From contig CP082844.1 in NCBI GenBank assembly GCA_019930625.1, positions 5,580,001-5,644,000 of the forward strand: a stretch of DNA of 64,000 nucleotides, read 5' to 3'. Below the pieces are notes generated by a model that did not search any database, was not told the DNA's origin, and saw nothing but the letters and a program-made list of their open reading frames with translations. The position numbers and the translations under genes are program-made. How positions within the stretch are numbered: the stretch's first letter is position 1; each line of letters starts with the position of its first letter. This DNA comes from Nocardia asteroides (GTDB taxonomy: Bacteria > Actinomycetota > Actinomycetes > Mycobacteriales > Mycobacteriaceae). Shown here piece by piece: positions 16,796-25,357 of the stretch.

Positions 16796-17717
16796 ATGAC
16801 CACTACGGATAACTTGCTGTACGGCGGCACCCGTTGGGACGAGCGCGGCCAGTGGTGGTATGAGCTGATCCACGGTGACGGATCGACCGAGCGCGTGCCC
16901 GGTCTCGGTACGCGCTTGGCGTTCAGGATCCGCGACACGGCGCGATACTGCTTGGGATATCACGGATTCGGCAGTTTCCCGGGGCGGCGAGCGTGTCCGG
17001 ATTCCGCGCAACTTGTCAGCGGCCGGCAGTGCCCGCTTTGCCGGGTGCGGGAAGGGTGGGCGGTGGTGCACACGCACCGCGGACCGATCTCGGCCTTGCC
17101 CGAGCAGATCCGTGCTTACGTGTCCCAGCCCCACCATCTCTATATCGCCTATTTCGGTGAGGGATTGGCCAAAGTTGGTACGGCGTCGGCGGTACGTCGG
17201 CATCGCCGCCTGTACGAACAGGGCGCGCTCGCCGCCCGGTTCATCGCCGACTCACCAGATGGCATGCATGTGCGCGAACTGGAGCGGGTGGTATCGGCAC
17301 AGGCCGGTTTCCGGCAGGCCGTCGGCAGCGCGGCGAAGACTCGCGTCCTGACCAAGCCGCTGGCTCCGTGGGCGGCAGTGGAGGCTGCGGTGACCGCCGC
17401 AGCCTCCGAGGCGCTCGCCGTGCTGCCCACCGGGACGATGCGCACTGAAACGACCTGGTCGGGTGGCGGCGAGTTCTATCGCACAGTGGCGGAGCGAGGC
17501 CGCTACGCGACCGTCATCGATTTCGGCGGGGCGTTTGCCGCCGGGGGAGTACGTCCTCGACGCGGTGACCGCGCACGGGCACACCATCGCTTGCCGCGAC
17601 GGATCCGAGACCGGAGAACTTCTCCTGGCCAACGACACTCAGCTCATCGGGCGGCGTATCGAGCTCGACGATTCGATCACCGGCGGGTCCGTTGCCGCGC
17701 AGACGAGCTTGTTCTGA
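16796..17717 (+). pseudogene. DUF2797 family protein gene with a single-base frameshift
   Basis: From the ATG at 16796 the protein reads MTTTDNLLYGGTRWDERG and contains the conserved DUF2797 features: a Cys-pair region (ACPDSAQLVSGRQCPLC), LYIAYFGEGLAKVGTA, RRHRRLYEQGALAARFI and a conserved RELE segment. Near 17534-17536 (GCGTTTGCCG) the frame shifts. With one T fewer the coding continues as ALPPGEYVLDAVTAHGHTIAC and ends ...TGGSVAAQTSLF with a stop at 17715-17717. The unshifted frame runs on into unrelated sequence to 17953. Either the gene is freshly inactivated or the base is a sequencing error. The family's function is unknown. Confidence 0.7.
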
Positions 17718-18101
17718 GGACTCCGGGACGTTTCGACGACCTGATCGAGTGGAACGTTCGCCTCGATCACAGTGCTGTCGGGATGGTCGGATCGAGGCGG
17801 GAGCGGGTGAACGTCGAGCAGCGACAGGCGCCGTATTCGGTGACACCGCGGCGGCCGTACCCGGGGCGGTTGAGTCGTTTCTGTGCCCGGAGGAAGACAC
17901 GACCACTACGCACACGCCTCCACCAGCGGAAGCGTTGTGTGATCGGCGCGTAGGACGCTGGTCGATCCGTCCGCCTTTCTGGTGGCGGTGTCGGCTGACT
18001 ACGTCATGGTCGGCGTCAGTTGACAGATGTGGCGGTGGGGGGAGCGGGACCAGAGTCGAGGCTGCGCAACATGCTTCAACGCTCCTCGGAAGGACATCGA
18101 C
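17718..18101 (+). other. Intergenic stretch without a recognisable gene
   Basis: No frame here has a recognisable product. The 3' end carries a GGAAGGA Shine-Dalgarno element for the hydrolase that starts at 18102, so a promoter for the following operon is probably included. Confidence 0.5.
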
Positions 18102-18950
18102 ATGGTCGACATTCGACACCCTCGTACGCGGCGCGCGGGCGGGGCGATCGCGGCGGTCACGGCTGCGGTGGCGGTCGGCAGCCTCGCCGTCGCCTGCACT
18201 GCGAGCACCACCCATGCCGGACCGACCGAGGACGCGCCGAAGCCGACCGTCGTCCTCGTACACGGCGCGTTCGCGGATGGGTCGAGCTGGAACGATGTCA
18301 TCGACAAGTTGCGCAAGGATGGGTATCCCGTGGTGGCGGCCGCCAATCCGCTGCGGGGGCCCGCCGCCGACGCCACCACTGTGCGGGGACTGATCAGCCA
18401 TATCAATGGGCCCGTGGTCCTGGTCGGACACTCCTACGGCGGATCGGTCATCAGCACCGCCGCAGCGGGCAGCGATCAGGTGAAGGCGCTGGTGTACGTC
18501 GCGGCCTTCCTGCCCGCGCCCGGTGAGACTGCGTTCGAGCTGACCAATAAGTTCCCCGGATCTACCCTGCCGGGCACGCTCAACGCCGTGCCGTTCACCG
18601 ATGCCGACGGCAGTACCGGCACCGATCTGTACATCCAGCAGGACAAATTCCACGATCAGTTCGCCACCGACGTCCCCGCCGATCGCGCCGCCCTGGCGGC
18701 CGCCGCACAGCGCCCGATCCGGCAGTCCGCGCTCGAGGAGAAGGCGACCGTCGCTGCTTGGACCGACAAGCCCAGCTGGGATGTGGTCACCACGCAGGAC
18801 CTCAATATTCCGGTCGCGGCGCAGCGGTTCATGGCCGAGCGGGCGCACGCGCAGGTCACCGAGATTGCCGCGTCGCACTCGGTCGCGGTTTCGCACCCGG
18901 ATCGGGTCGCCGAGGTGATCGAGCAGGCCGCCCGGAACAACGCCCACTGA
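18102..18950 (+). CDS. Secreted alpha/beta hydrolase
   Basis: This 282-residue protein has an N-terminal export signal: RHPRTRR, a hydrophobic stretch AAVTAAVAVGSLAVA and a Cys at the end of a weak lipobox-like site. The mature part is an alpha/beta hydrolase with the oxyanion motif VLVHGAFADGSSW, the nucleophile elbow GHSYGG and a C-terminal catalytic His in AASHSVAVSHPD. It resembles the small esterase-like hydrolases often placed beside oxidoreductases in actinobacteria. The ATG at 18102 follows GGAAGGA. It is the first gene of a group of four on the same strand, with short gaps or overlaps. The substrate is unknown. Confidence 0.88.
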   Translation: MVDIRHPRTRRAGGAIAAVTAAVAVGSLAVACTASTTHAGPTEDAPKPTVVLVHGAFADGSSWNDVIDKLRKDGYPVVAAANPLRGPAADATTVRGLISHINGPVVLVGHSYGGSVISTAAAGSDQVKALVYVAAFLPAPGETAFELTNKFPGSTLPGTLNAVPFTDADGSTGTDLYIQQDKFHDQFATDVPADRAALAAAAQRPIRQSALEEKATVAAWTDKPSWDVVTTQDLNIPVAAQRFMAERAHAQVTEIAASHSVAVSHPDRVAEVIEQAARNNAH

Positions 18951-18985
18951 AGCGTCGCGAAAGACATTCGAGGAGAACACGAATC

Positions 18986-19431
18986 ATGGACATGAAGCTG
19001 GAAGTCGCCGTCGTGCCGGTCGCCGATGTCGACCGCGCCAAGGCCTTCTACACCGAGCGGCTCGGATTCCGTCTCGACGCCGATTTCCCGGTGGACGACG
19101 GCTATCGCGTCGTGCAGGTGACCCCACCCGGCTCGGAATGCTCGATCATCTTCGGCACGGGAGTGACCGCGGCCGCACCGGGCAGTCTGGCCGGGCTGCA
19201 TCTGATCGTCACCGATATCGAGAAAGCGGTCGCGGAATTGACCGCGCGCGGGATCGCGGTCGACGGACCGTTCCACGACGCCACCGGCGTTTCCATCACG
19301 CCGGGACCGAAAGTCGAGTGCCGGGAGCGGATCCGCAGCGTCGCAGCTACGGCTCGTTCGCCGCGTTCACCGATCCCGATGGCAATGGCTGGTTCCTGCA
19401 GGAAATCACCCAGCGCGCACCCGGCCGCTGA
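18986..19431 (+). pseudogene. VOC (glyoxalase/bleomycin-resistance fold) protein gene with a frameshift
   Basis: The ATG at 18986 opens a frame reading MKLEVAVVPVADVDRAKAFYTERLGF, the first betaalphabetabetabeta unit of a VOC protein, and continues to GPFHDATGV. Around 19289 the frame is lost. The continuation FHHAGTESRVPGADPQRRSYGSFAAFTDPDGNG... is found one base out of phase and ends QEITQRAPGR with a stop at 19429-19431. Restoring one base would give a normal protein of about 148 residues with the metal-binding Glu of WFLQEI. The preserved downstream half shows that the change is recent or is a sequencing error. Confidence 0.72.
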
Positions 19432-19452
19432 CCTCCATCGAAGGTGAAATCC

Positions 19453-20928
19453 GTGTCCGACAGAAAACTTCGTAGCTACGACGTGGTGGTCATCGGGGCT
19501 GGACCGGTCGGTGAGAATGTCGCCGACCGTACTCGCGCCGCCGGGCTGAGCACCGTGATCGTCGAATCCGAACTGGTCGGCGGCGAATGTTCGTACTGGG
19601 CCTGCGAACCCAGCAAGGCGCTGCTGCGCCCAGCCTCGCTCTACCGTGAGGCCGCGGCCTTCCCGGGAGTCGCCACCGCGGTCACCGGCGCGCTCGATGC
19701 GCCCGCGGTGCTCGAACATCGCGACCGCATGGCGGCCGGCTGGAACGATCGGGGCCAGGTCGAGTGGCTCGACTCCGTCGATGTCGACCTGATCCGCGGC
19801 CACGGTCGCCTCGACGGGCCCCGTCAGGTGACGGTCCACACTCCTGAAGGTGAGACCGTGCGGCTCACCGCCCGGCACGCGGTGGCGGTGTGCACCGGCA
19901 CCTCCGCGGCGCTGCCGCCGCTGCCGGGCCTGGATGCGTTGCGGCCGTGGACGAGTCGCGAAGCCACCAGCGCCCGCGAAGTACCGGGCCGGCTCGCGAT
20001 TCTCGGGGCCGGGGTGGTCGCCACCGAAATGGCCGCCGCCTGGCAGGCATTGGGTGCCCAGGTCACGCTCATCGCCCGCGAGTCCCGGCTGCTGGGCCGC
20101 GTCGAAGCCTTCGCCGCGGACCTGGTCGCCGAGCGGCTCCGGGCAGCCGGGGTGGACCTGCGATTCGGCACCACCATCACCGCAGCAGATCGCGCGGGTG
20201 GCCCCGACGACACCATCCATCTGACCCTCGCCGACGGCGCCCGGCTGGTCGCCGACGAACTGTTGCTCGCGACCGGACGCGCACCCCGCACCGAGGACCT
20301 CGGCCTCGACACGGTCGGTTTGCGACCGGGAGCGTGGCTCACCACCGACGACACGTTCACCGTGACCGCCGTCGACGGCGAGTGGCTGTATGCGGTCGGC
20401 GACGTCAATCACCGTGCGCTGCTCACCCATCAGGGCAAGTATCAGGCCCGTATCGCGGGGTCGGTCATCGCCGCCCGCGCGCTGGGGAATGCGCTCGACA
20501 CCAGTCGTTGGGGCCCGCATGCCGGGACCGCCGACCTCGAGGCGGTGCTGCAGGTCGTCTTCACCGATCCGGAGATCGCGGCGGTCGGCCTCACCACCGA
20601 GGACGCCGCCCGCGCCGGACGGACGGTGGACGTGGTCGACTACGACAGCGGCCGCGTCGCCGGTGCGATCCAGCACGATCCCGGCTATCGCGGACGGGCC
20701 CGCATCCTGATCGATCCGGACCGCCGGGTCATCGTCGGCGCGACCTTCGCCGGCGCAGGCGTCGCCGAGCTGCTGCACTCGGCCACTATCGCCATCACCG
20801 CCGAGGTCCCCCTCGACCGGCTCTGGCATGCCGTCCCCTCGTTCCCCACCATAAGCGAAGTCTGGCTCCGCCTGCTGGAGACATATCGCGACCAACAGCC
20901 ATCGTTCGCCCTGGGAGAAACCCGATGA
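19453..20928 (+). CDS. Class I pyridine nucleotide-disulfide oxidoreductase
   Basis: This 491-residue flavoprotein has an N-terminal FAD site (VVVIGAGPVGENVADR), a redox-active pair Cys46-x4-Cys51 in GGECSYWACEPSK, and an NAD(P) site (LAILGAGVVATEMAAAW). A second FAD contact is LYAVGDVNHRALLTHQGKYQ, and the C-terminal dimerization domain includes WHAVPSFPTISE. It groups by features with mercuric reductase or dihydrolipoamide-dehydrogenase-like proteins; the substrate is not evident. Starts at 19444 or 19453 are possible. The latter is chosen because GAAGG lies eight bases upstream. The stop overlaps the ATG of the aldehyde dehydrogenase (ATGA), so the two are coupled. Confidence 0.92.
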   Translation: MSDRKLRSYDVVVIGAGPVGENVADRTRAAGLSTVIVESELVGGECSYWACEPSKALLRPASLYREAAAFPGVATAVTGALDAPAVLEHRDRMAAGWNDRGQVEWLDSVDVDLIRGHGRLDGPRQVTVHTPEGETVRLTARHAVAVCTGTSAALPPLPGLDALRPWTSREATSAREVPGRLAILGAGVVATEMAAAWQALGAQVTLIARESRLLGRVEAFAADLVAERLRAAGVDLRFGTTITAADRAGGPDDTIHLTLADGARLVADELLLATGRAPRTEDLGLDTVGLRPGAWLTTDDTFTVTAVDGEWLYAVGDVNHRALLTHQGKYQARIAGSVIAARALGNALDTSRWGPHAGTADLEAVLQVVFTDPEIAAVGLTTEDAARAGRTVDVVDYDSGRVAGAIQHDPGYRGRARILIDPDRRVIVGATFAGAGVAELLHSATIAITAEVPLDRLWHAVPSFPTISEVWLRLLETYRDQQPSFALGETR

Positions 20929-22367
20929 TCATCTACGAGCGGCTCTACGTCGGCGGCTCCTGGACCGAACCCAGCGAACCGGCACTGCTGGAAATCCTTT
21001 CGCCACACGATGGCTCGGTCATCGGCAGGGCGGCGCAGGCGCAACCCGCCGATGTGGACCGCGCGGCAATGCTGGCGCACACGGCGTTCGAAGGACGCGT
21101 ATGGCGTGACACCCCGCTCGCCGAGCGAATCGCATTGCTGCGCAGATTCAATAAATTGCGCGAGGACGAGGCAGACCGGATCGCCGACCTCATTTCCGCA
21201 GAAAACGGCGCCGCCGCATGGTTCACCAAGGCAGGCCAGGCCGGTCTGACCCGCCAGGCGAATGCCTACCTCGCTGCTGCCGAGCATTTCGACTGGGAAC
21301 GCACCCTCGAACCGTCGGACCCGAGTTCCCGCGTGCGCAGTGTGGTGCGGCGCGAGCCGGTCGGCGTCGTGGCGGCGGTGATCCCGTGGAATTCACCCTT
21401 CTCCTCCGCGACCTCGAAGATTCTGCCCGCTCTGCTCGCCGGGAATTCGGTGGTGCTGAAAGTATCTCCGGAGAACTCCCTGAGCATGGGTCTGCTGGCC
21501 GAACTGGTGGATCGAATCGGACTGCCGGACGGCGTGCTCAGCGTGCTGCCCGCAGATCGCGAAACGAGCGAGTATCTGATCTCCCATCCGCGGGTGGACA
21601 AGATCGCGTTCACCGGCTCGACCGCGGCCGGTCGCCGGATCGCGTCCATCGCGGGCACCCAGCTCAAACGAGTGAGTCTCGAACTGGGCGGCAAATCGGC
21701 GGCGGTGATCCTGCCCGATGCCGATCTGACGGCGGTGATGAACGGCCTGAAGTTCGGCTCGCTGTTGAGCAACGGTGAATCCTGCATTGCTCAAACCCGT
21801 ATCCTCGCCCCCCGCTCCCGCTACGAGGAGGTCATTTCGGCGCTGGCGGCGCTGGTCGAGTCCCTGCCGGTCGGTGATCCCCGCGACCCGGAGACCTTCA
21901 TCGGCCCGATGGTTCGCGGCGATCAGCAACAGCGCGTCCGCGACTACATCGAGATCGGCATCGCGGAAGGCGCGCGCCTGGTCTGCGGCGGCCCGCAGGT
22001 CCCGCCCGGCCCGCGGGGCGGCTTCTACGTCACCCCCACGGTTTTCGCCGATGTGACGCCGACCATGCGCATCGCGCGGGAGGAGATCTTCGGTCCGGTC
22101 CTGGTCGTCCTGGCCTACGACGACATCGACGACGCGGTCCGCATCGCCAACGACTCCGAATACGGCCTCTCCGGCGGCGTGTGGTCGGCCGACGAGGCCG
22201 CGGCGCTGGCCGTCGCCCGCCGAATCCGGACCGGCACGGTCACCATCAATGGCGCGCCGATCGGATTCGACGGTCCCTTCGGTGGCTTCAAAGCCAGCGG
22301 AATCGGACGCGAGTACGGCGTGGTCGGGCTGGGCCAGTACACCGAATACCAGACGATCACCGTCTGA
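20925..22367 (+). CDS. NAD(P)-dependent aldehyde dehydrogenase
   Basis: This 480-residue protein is a standard-length ALDH-superfamily enzyme. It carries the substrate or cofactor entrance VIPWNSPF, the Rossmann segment FTGSTAAGRRI, the general base Glu253 in LELGGKSA and the nucleophile Cys287 in NGESCIAQTR, 34 residues further on as usual. EEIFGPVL and the C-terminal PFGGFKASGIGREYG are also present. The ATG overlaps the preceding flavoprotein stop by four bases. Together with the upstream hydrolase and VOC genes it forms an operon that looks catabolic or detoxifying. The aldehyde substrate is unknown. Confidence 0.95.
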   Translation: MIIYERLYVGGSWTEPSEPALLEILSPHDGSVIGRAAQAQPADVDRAAMLAHTAFEGRVWRDTPLAERIALLRRFNKLREDEADRIADLISAENGAAAWFTKAGQAGLTRQANAYLAAAEHFDWERTLEPSDPSSRVRSVVRREPVGVVAAVIPWNSPFSSATSKILPALLAGNSVVLKVSPENSLSMGLLAELVDRIGLPDGVLSVLPADRETSEYLISHPRVDKIAFTGSTAAGRRIASIAGTQLKRVSLELGGKSAAVILPDADLTAVMNGLKFGSLLSNGESCIAQTRILAPRSRYEEVISALAALVESLPVGDPRDPETFIGPMVRGDQQQRVRDYIEIGIAEGARLVCGGPQVPPGPRGGFYVTPTVFADVTPTMRIAREEIFGPVLVVLAYDDIDDAVRIANDSEYGLSGGVWSADEAAALAVARRIRTGTVTINGAPIGFDGPFGGFKASGIGREYGVVGLGQYTEYQTITV

Positions 22368-22388
22368 CTCCGCTGGTAGGGTGGTCAC

Positions 22389-22560
22389 GTGATTATCGAG
22401 GAAGTCGACAGACGCTAGCCGCCCAGTCGAAGGCGGCGCATTCCTCATTCATTTCTCTCGGTGCCCCGTAACCGAACAGCCCGAGATTTTTCGAGCCTGA
22501 TTCGCCTTCGTCTGCTTCCGCAATGTCTTTAAATCACGCGGCCCGCTCGTTCACGAGCAG
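22389..22560 (+). promoter_or_regulatory. Possible attenuator leader of the ABC-F gene: nine-codon uORF and hairpins
   Basis: A GTG at 22389 with AGGGTGG just upstream opens a nine-codon frame (VIIEEVDRR) that stops at 22416-22418. The stop runs into a hairpin, GCCGCC (22418-22423) pairing with GGCGGC (22432-22437), followed by a T-rich stretch. A second hairpin, GCTCGT-TC-ACGAGC, sits at 22545-22558, right before the Shine-Dalgarno region of the ABC-F gene at 22578. Ribosome-mediated attenuation by a leader peptide is known for ABC-F antibiotic-resistance genes, so this arrangement is suggestive. The first hairpin could instead simply terminate the aldehyde dehydrogenase transcript. Confidence 0.4.
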
Positions 22561-22577
22561 GAAAGAGTCGACGACCC

Positions 22578-24173
22578 ATGTCCACATCCATGCAATCAGC
22601 GATCACTCTGCAGCACGTGTCCTTCGAATGGCCCGACGGAACTGCCGCGCTCTCCCAGCTCAACGGGACCCTGACCACCGGGCGCACCGGTCTGGTAGGG
22701 CGCAACGGCTCCGGAAAATCGACACTGCTGCGGTTGATCGCGGGAATCCTCACCCCGACCTCCGGACGCATCGAAACCACCGGAGAGGTGGGCTACCTGC
22801 CGCAGACGCTGACCCTCGGCAACGACCACACCATCGCGGAATTGCTCGGCATCGCGGGCACGCTCGCGGCCGTGCGCGCGATCGAATCCGGCGAGACCGG
22901 GGAAGCGCACTTCGAGACGATCGGCGACGACTGGGACATCGAATCCCGCGCCGACGAAGCGCTGCACGACATCGGTTTCAGCGCCGCCGATCTCGACCGC
23001 AAGGTGGGGGAGATTTCCGGCGGCGAAGCGGTGCTGATCGCCATCACGGGTCTGCGGATTCGGCGCACACCGATCACGCTGCTCGACGAGCCGACCAACA
23101 ACCTCGACCGCGAGACCCGCTCCAAGCTCGCCGAATTCGTGGACTCGTGGCCCGGCACCCTGGTGGTGGTGAGCCACGATCTCGAACTGCTCGAGCATAT
23201 GGACGCCACCGCCGAACTGCACGGGACTGCGCTGGGTGTGTTCGGCGGGCCCTACAGCGTCTGGCAGCAGCACGTCGAGCAGGAGCAGGCGGCGGCCGCG
23301 CAAGCGGCGCGCACCGCAGAGCAGGCCTTGAAAGTCGAGAAACGCCAGCGCATCGAAGCCGAGACGAAGCTCGCCAGACGTGAACGCACCGCCAGGGCGA
23401 CCCAGCGCGGCGGCGGCATACCCCGGATCCTGGCGGGCAACCGCGCCAGTAGAGCGCAGGGCTCCGCGGGCGCGATGCGCTCCACGCTCGACGCGAAAGT
23501 GCTCGCGGCCCAGAAAGTTGTGGACACCGCCGCATCCCGTGTCCGACGTGAGGAGCACATTCGTCTCGAATTGCCCGACCCGGATGTGCCGCGCAGCCGT
23601 CGCATCGCGGAACTACGCGACGGCGACCGCTCCATCGTCGTTCAGGGGCCAGAGCGGGTCGCTCTGATCGGCCGCAATGGCGCGGGCAAGTCGACATTCC
23701 TCGAAAATCTGATTCATGGTCGAGATCTGGAACGCGGGACGCTGCTGACCGACCGCGTCGGGTATCTGCCGCAACGCCTGGACAATCTGGACGAACAGGC
23801 CGGTGCGCTCGAGAACGTCCTTTCGGTGGCCGCTGCCACCGCGCCGGGCGCGATCCGCAATCAGCTGGCCCGGCTCCTGTTGCGCGGCAGCAGTGTCGAA
23901 CGGCCGGTTTCGACACTGTCGGGCGGGGAGCGCTTCCGGGTATCCCTTGCGCGCCTGCTGTTCGCCGATCCGCCGCCGCAGCTGCTGATCCTCGATGAGC
24001 CGACCAACAACCTGGACATCGCCAGCGTCGACCAACTCGTGGAGGCCCTAGGCGACTATTGCGGCGCGATTCTCGTGGTCAGCCACGATTATCCGTTCCT
24101 GCGCAGGATCGGTATCGACACTGTGATCGAACTCGATGTGGACGGCGGATTCCAGCTACGCGACTCCTTATAG
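22578..24173 (+). CDS. ABC-F ATPase (ribosome-protection/translation factor type)
   Basis: This 531-residue protein has two ABC ATPase domains and no membrane segment. Domain 1 has GRNGSGKST, the signature ISGGE and LLDEPTNNLD. Domain 2 has GRNGAGKST, LSGGERFRVSL and LILDEPTNNLD. Between them (about 225-310) lies a long charged helical linker (EQEQAAAAQAARTAEQALKVEKRQR), the region that reaches into the ribosome in this family. Members either protect ribosomes from macrolide-, lincosamide- or pleuromutilin-type drugs or act as translation factors. The general architecture and a possible attenuator leader favour a drug-resistance role, which is inference. It converges on the hydrolase gene across a shared terminator. 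Confidence 0.92.
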   Translation: MSTSMQSAITLQHVSFEWPDGTAALSQLNGTLTTGRTGLVGRNGSGKSTLLRLIAGILTPTSGRIETTGEVGYLPQTLTLGNDHTIAELLGIAGTLAAVRAIESGETGEAHFETIGDDWDIESRADEALHDIGFSAADLDRKVGEISGGEAVLIAITGLRIRRTPITLLDEPTNNLDRETRSKLAEFVDSWPGTLVVVSHDLELLEHMDATAELHGTALGVFGGPYSVWQQHVEQEQAAAAQAARTAEQALKVEKRQRIEAETKLARRERTARATQRGGGIPRILAGNRASRAQGSAGAMRSTLDAKVLAAQKVVDTAASRVRREEHIRLELPDPDVPRSRRIAELRDGDRSIVVQGPERVALIGRNGAGKSTFLENLIHGRDLERGTLLTDRVGYLPQRLDNLDEQAGALENVLSVAAATAPGAIRNQLARLLLRGSSVERPVSTLSGGERFRVSLARLLFADPPPQLLILDEPTNNLDIASVDQLVEALGDYCGAILVVSHDYPFLRRIGIDTVIELDVDGGFQLRDSL

Positions 24174-24179
24174 ACGCGC

Positions 24180-24216
24180 AAAGGCGGGGCCCGGTTGTTG
24201 ACCGGGCCCGGCCTTT
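24180..24216. terminator. Bidirectional rho-independent terminator
   Basis: A strong hairpin lies between the convergent ABC-F and hydrolase genes. The outer stem pairs AAAGGC with GCCTTT. After one G/G mismatch, the inner stem pairs GGGCCCGGT (24187-24195) with ACCGGGCCC (24201-24209) around a five-base loop. The A-rich and T-rich ends serve both strands. Confidence 0.85.
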
Positions 24217-24223
24217 CCGGCTT

Positions 24224-25276
24224 TCAGAGGTGGTCGGCGTCGATGATCGCCTGGGCGAACGGGCGCGGCGCCTCCTGCGGCACGTTGTGGCCGATACCGT
24301 CGAGAACACGGTGCTCATGCTTGCCGGTGTACTTTGCGGCGTAGAGCTTTCCGTCCTTGGCCGCGCCGTCGAAGTCGCTACCGAGCGTGATGGCGGGCAC
24401 GGTGATCGCCGGTGCGGCGGCCAGTTGCCGCTCGTAGCTGTCGTATTGCGGCTCGCCCGGCGCCAGGCTCAAGCGCCAGCGGTAGTTGGAGATGACGATG
24501 TCGACGTGGTCGGGATTGTCGAAGGCGGCGGCGCTGCGGTCGAAGGTAGCGTCGTCGAAATTCCAGGCCGGGGAGGCGCGCTTCCAGATCAGCTTGTTGA
24601 AATCGTGCCGATTGCGGCTGTAGCCGAGGCGGCCACGCTCGGTGGCGAAATAGTATTGGTACCACCACCCGAGTTCGGCCTCGGGAGCCAGTGGCTGCTG
24701 CTGTGCCGCCTGCACCGTGACGATGTACCCGCTCACCGCGACCATGGCCTTGACCCGCTGCGGCCACAGCGCGGCGATGATGTCGACAGTCCGCGCGCCC
24801 CAATCGAAGCCGCCCAGTACGGCCTTGTCGATGTGCAAGGCGTCCATGAAATCGAGGATGTCGCGTGCGATGGCCGACTGCTGACCGTTGCGGACGGTCT
24901 GGGTGGAGCGGAAGGTGGTCGGACCGTAGCCGCGCAGGAACGGAACCAGAACCCGGTAACCGGCGGCCGCCAGCAGCGGACCGACATCGGCGTAGCTGTA
25001 GGCGTCGTAGGGCCAGCCGTGCAGCAGGATCACCGGTTGACCGGTGCCGGGCCCGAATTCGGCGTATCCGACGCTGAGAACACCAGCGTCGATCTGCTTG
25101 ATCGGTCCCAGGGTTGTGTTGTCGCCCGAGCCCTTCCGCAGATCCGCGCCGGGGACCGGCGTCGTGGCCCCCGGCGCGGTGGCGGAATCGGTGCCGCAGG
25201 CGCTCAGCGAGGCGGCGGTCAGGCTCGCGGCACCCGCTACGAGCGCACCACCGAAGAATCGTCTGCTGATATTCAT
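24224..25276 (-). CDS. Tat-exported lipoprotein alpha/beta hydrolase (haloalkane dehalogenase/epoxide hydrolase type)
   Basis: This 350-residue protein begins MNISRRFFGGALVAGAASL, a twin-arginine signal, and reaches a good lipobox LSAC at about residue 27, so it is probably a surface lipoprotein. The catalytic domain has HGWPYD (oxyanion), GGFDWGA with the Asp nucleophile and GIGHNVPQE with the catalytic His. This is the residue set used by epoxide hydrolases and haloalkane dehalogenases. Unlike the related protein at 14609-15715, all key residues are present. It lies downstream of, and on the same strand as, the LuxR regulator gene, separated by 81 bases, and may be controlled by it. Confidence 0.92.
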   Translation of the reverse strand: MNISRRFFGGALVAGAASLTAASLSACGTDSATAPGATTPVPGADLRKGSGDNTTLGPIKQIDAGVLSVGYAEFGPGTGQPVILLHGWPYDAYSYADVGPLLAAAGYRVLVPFLRGYGPTTFRSTQTVRNGQQSAIARDILDFMDALHIDKAVLGGFDWGARTVDIIAALWPQRVKAMVAVSGYIVTVQAAQQQPLAPEAELGWWYQYYFATERGRLGYSRNRHDFNKLIWKRASPAWNFDDATFDRSAAAFDNPDHVDIVISNYRWRLSLAPGEPQYDSYERQLAAAPAITVPAITLGSDFDGAAKDGKLYAAKYTGKHEHRVLDGIGHNVPQEAPRPFAQAIIDADHL

Positions 25277-25357
25277 TCCGCCGACGCTAGGTAGCGCGCG
25301 GTCGTGGCCGCGAGCGTCGGATGACGTAATCGGTGTCCATTGCCCAGGCCCGTTCTA

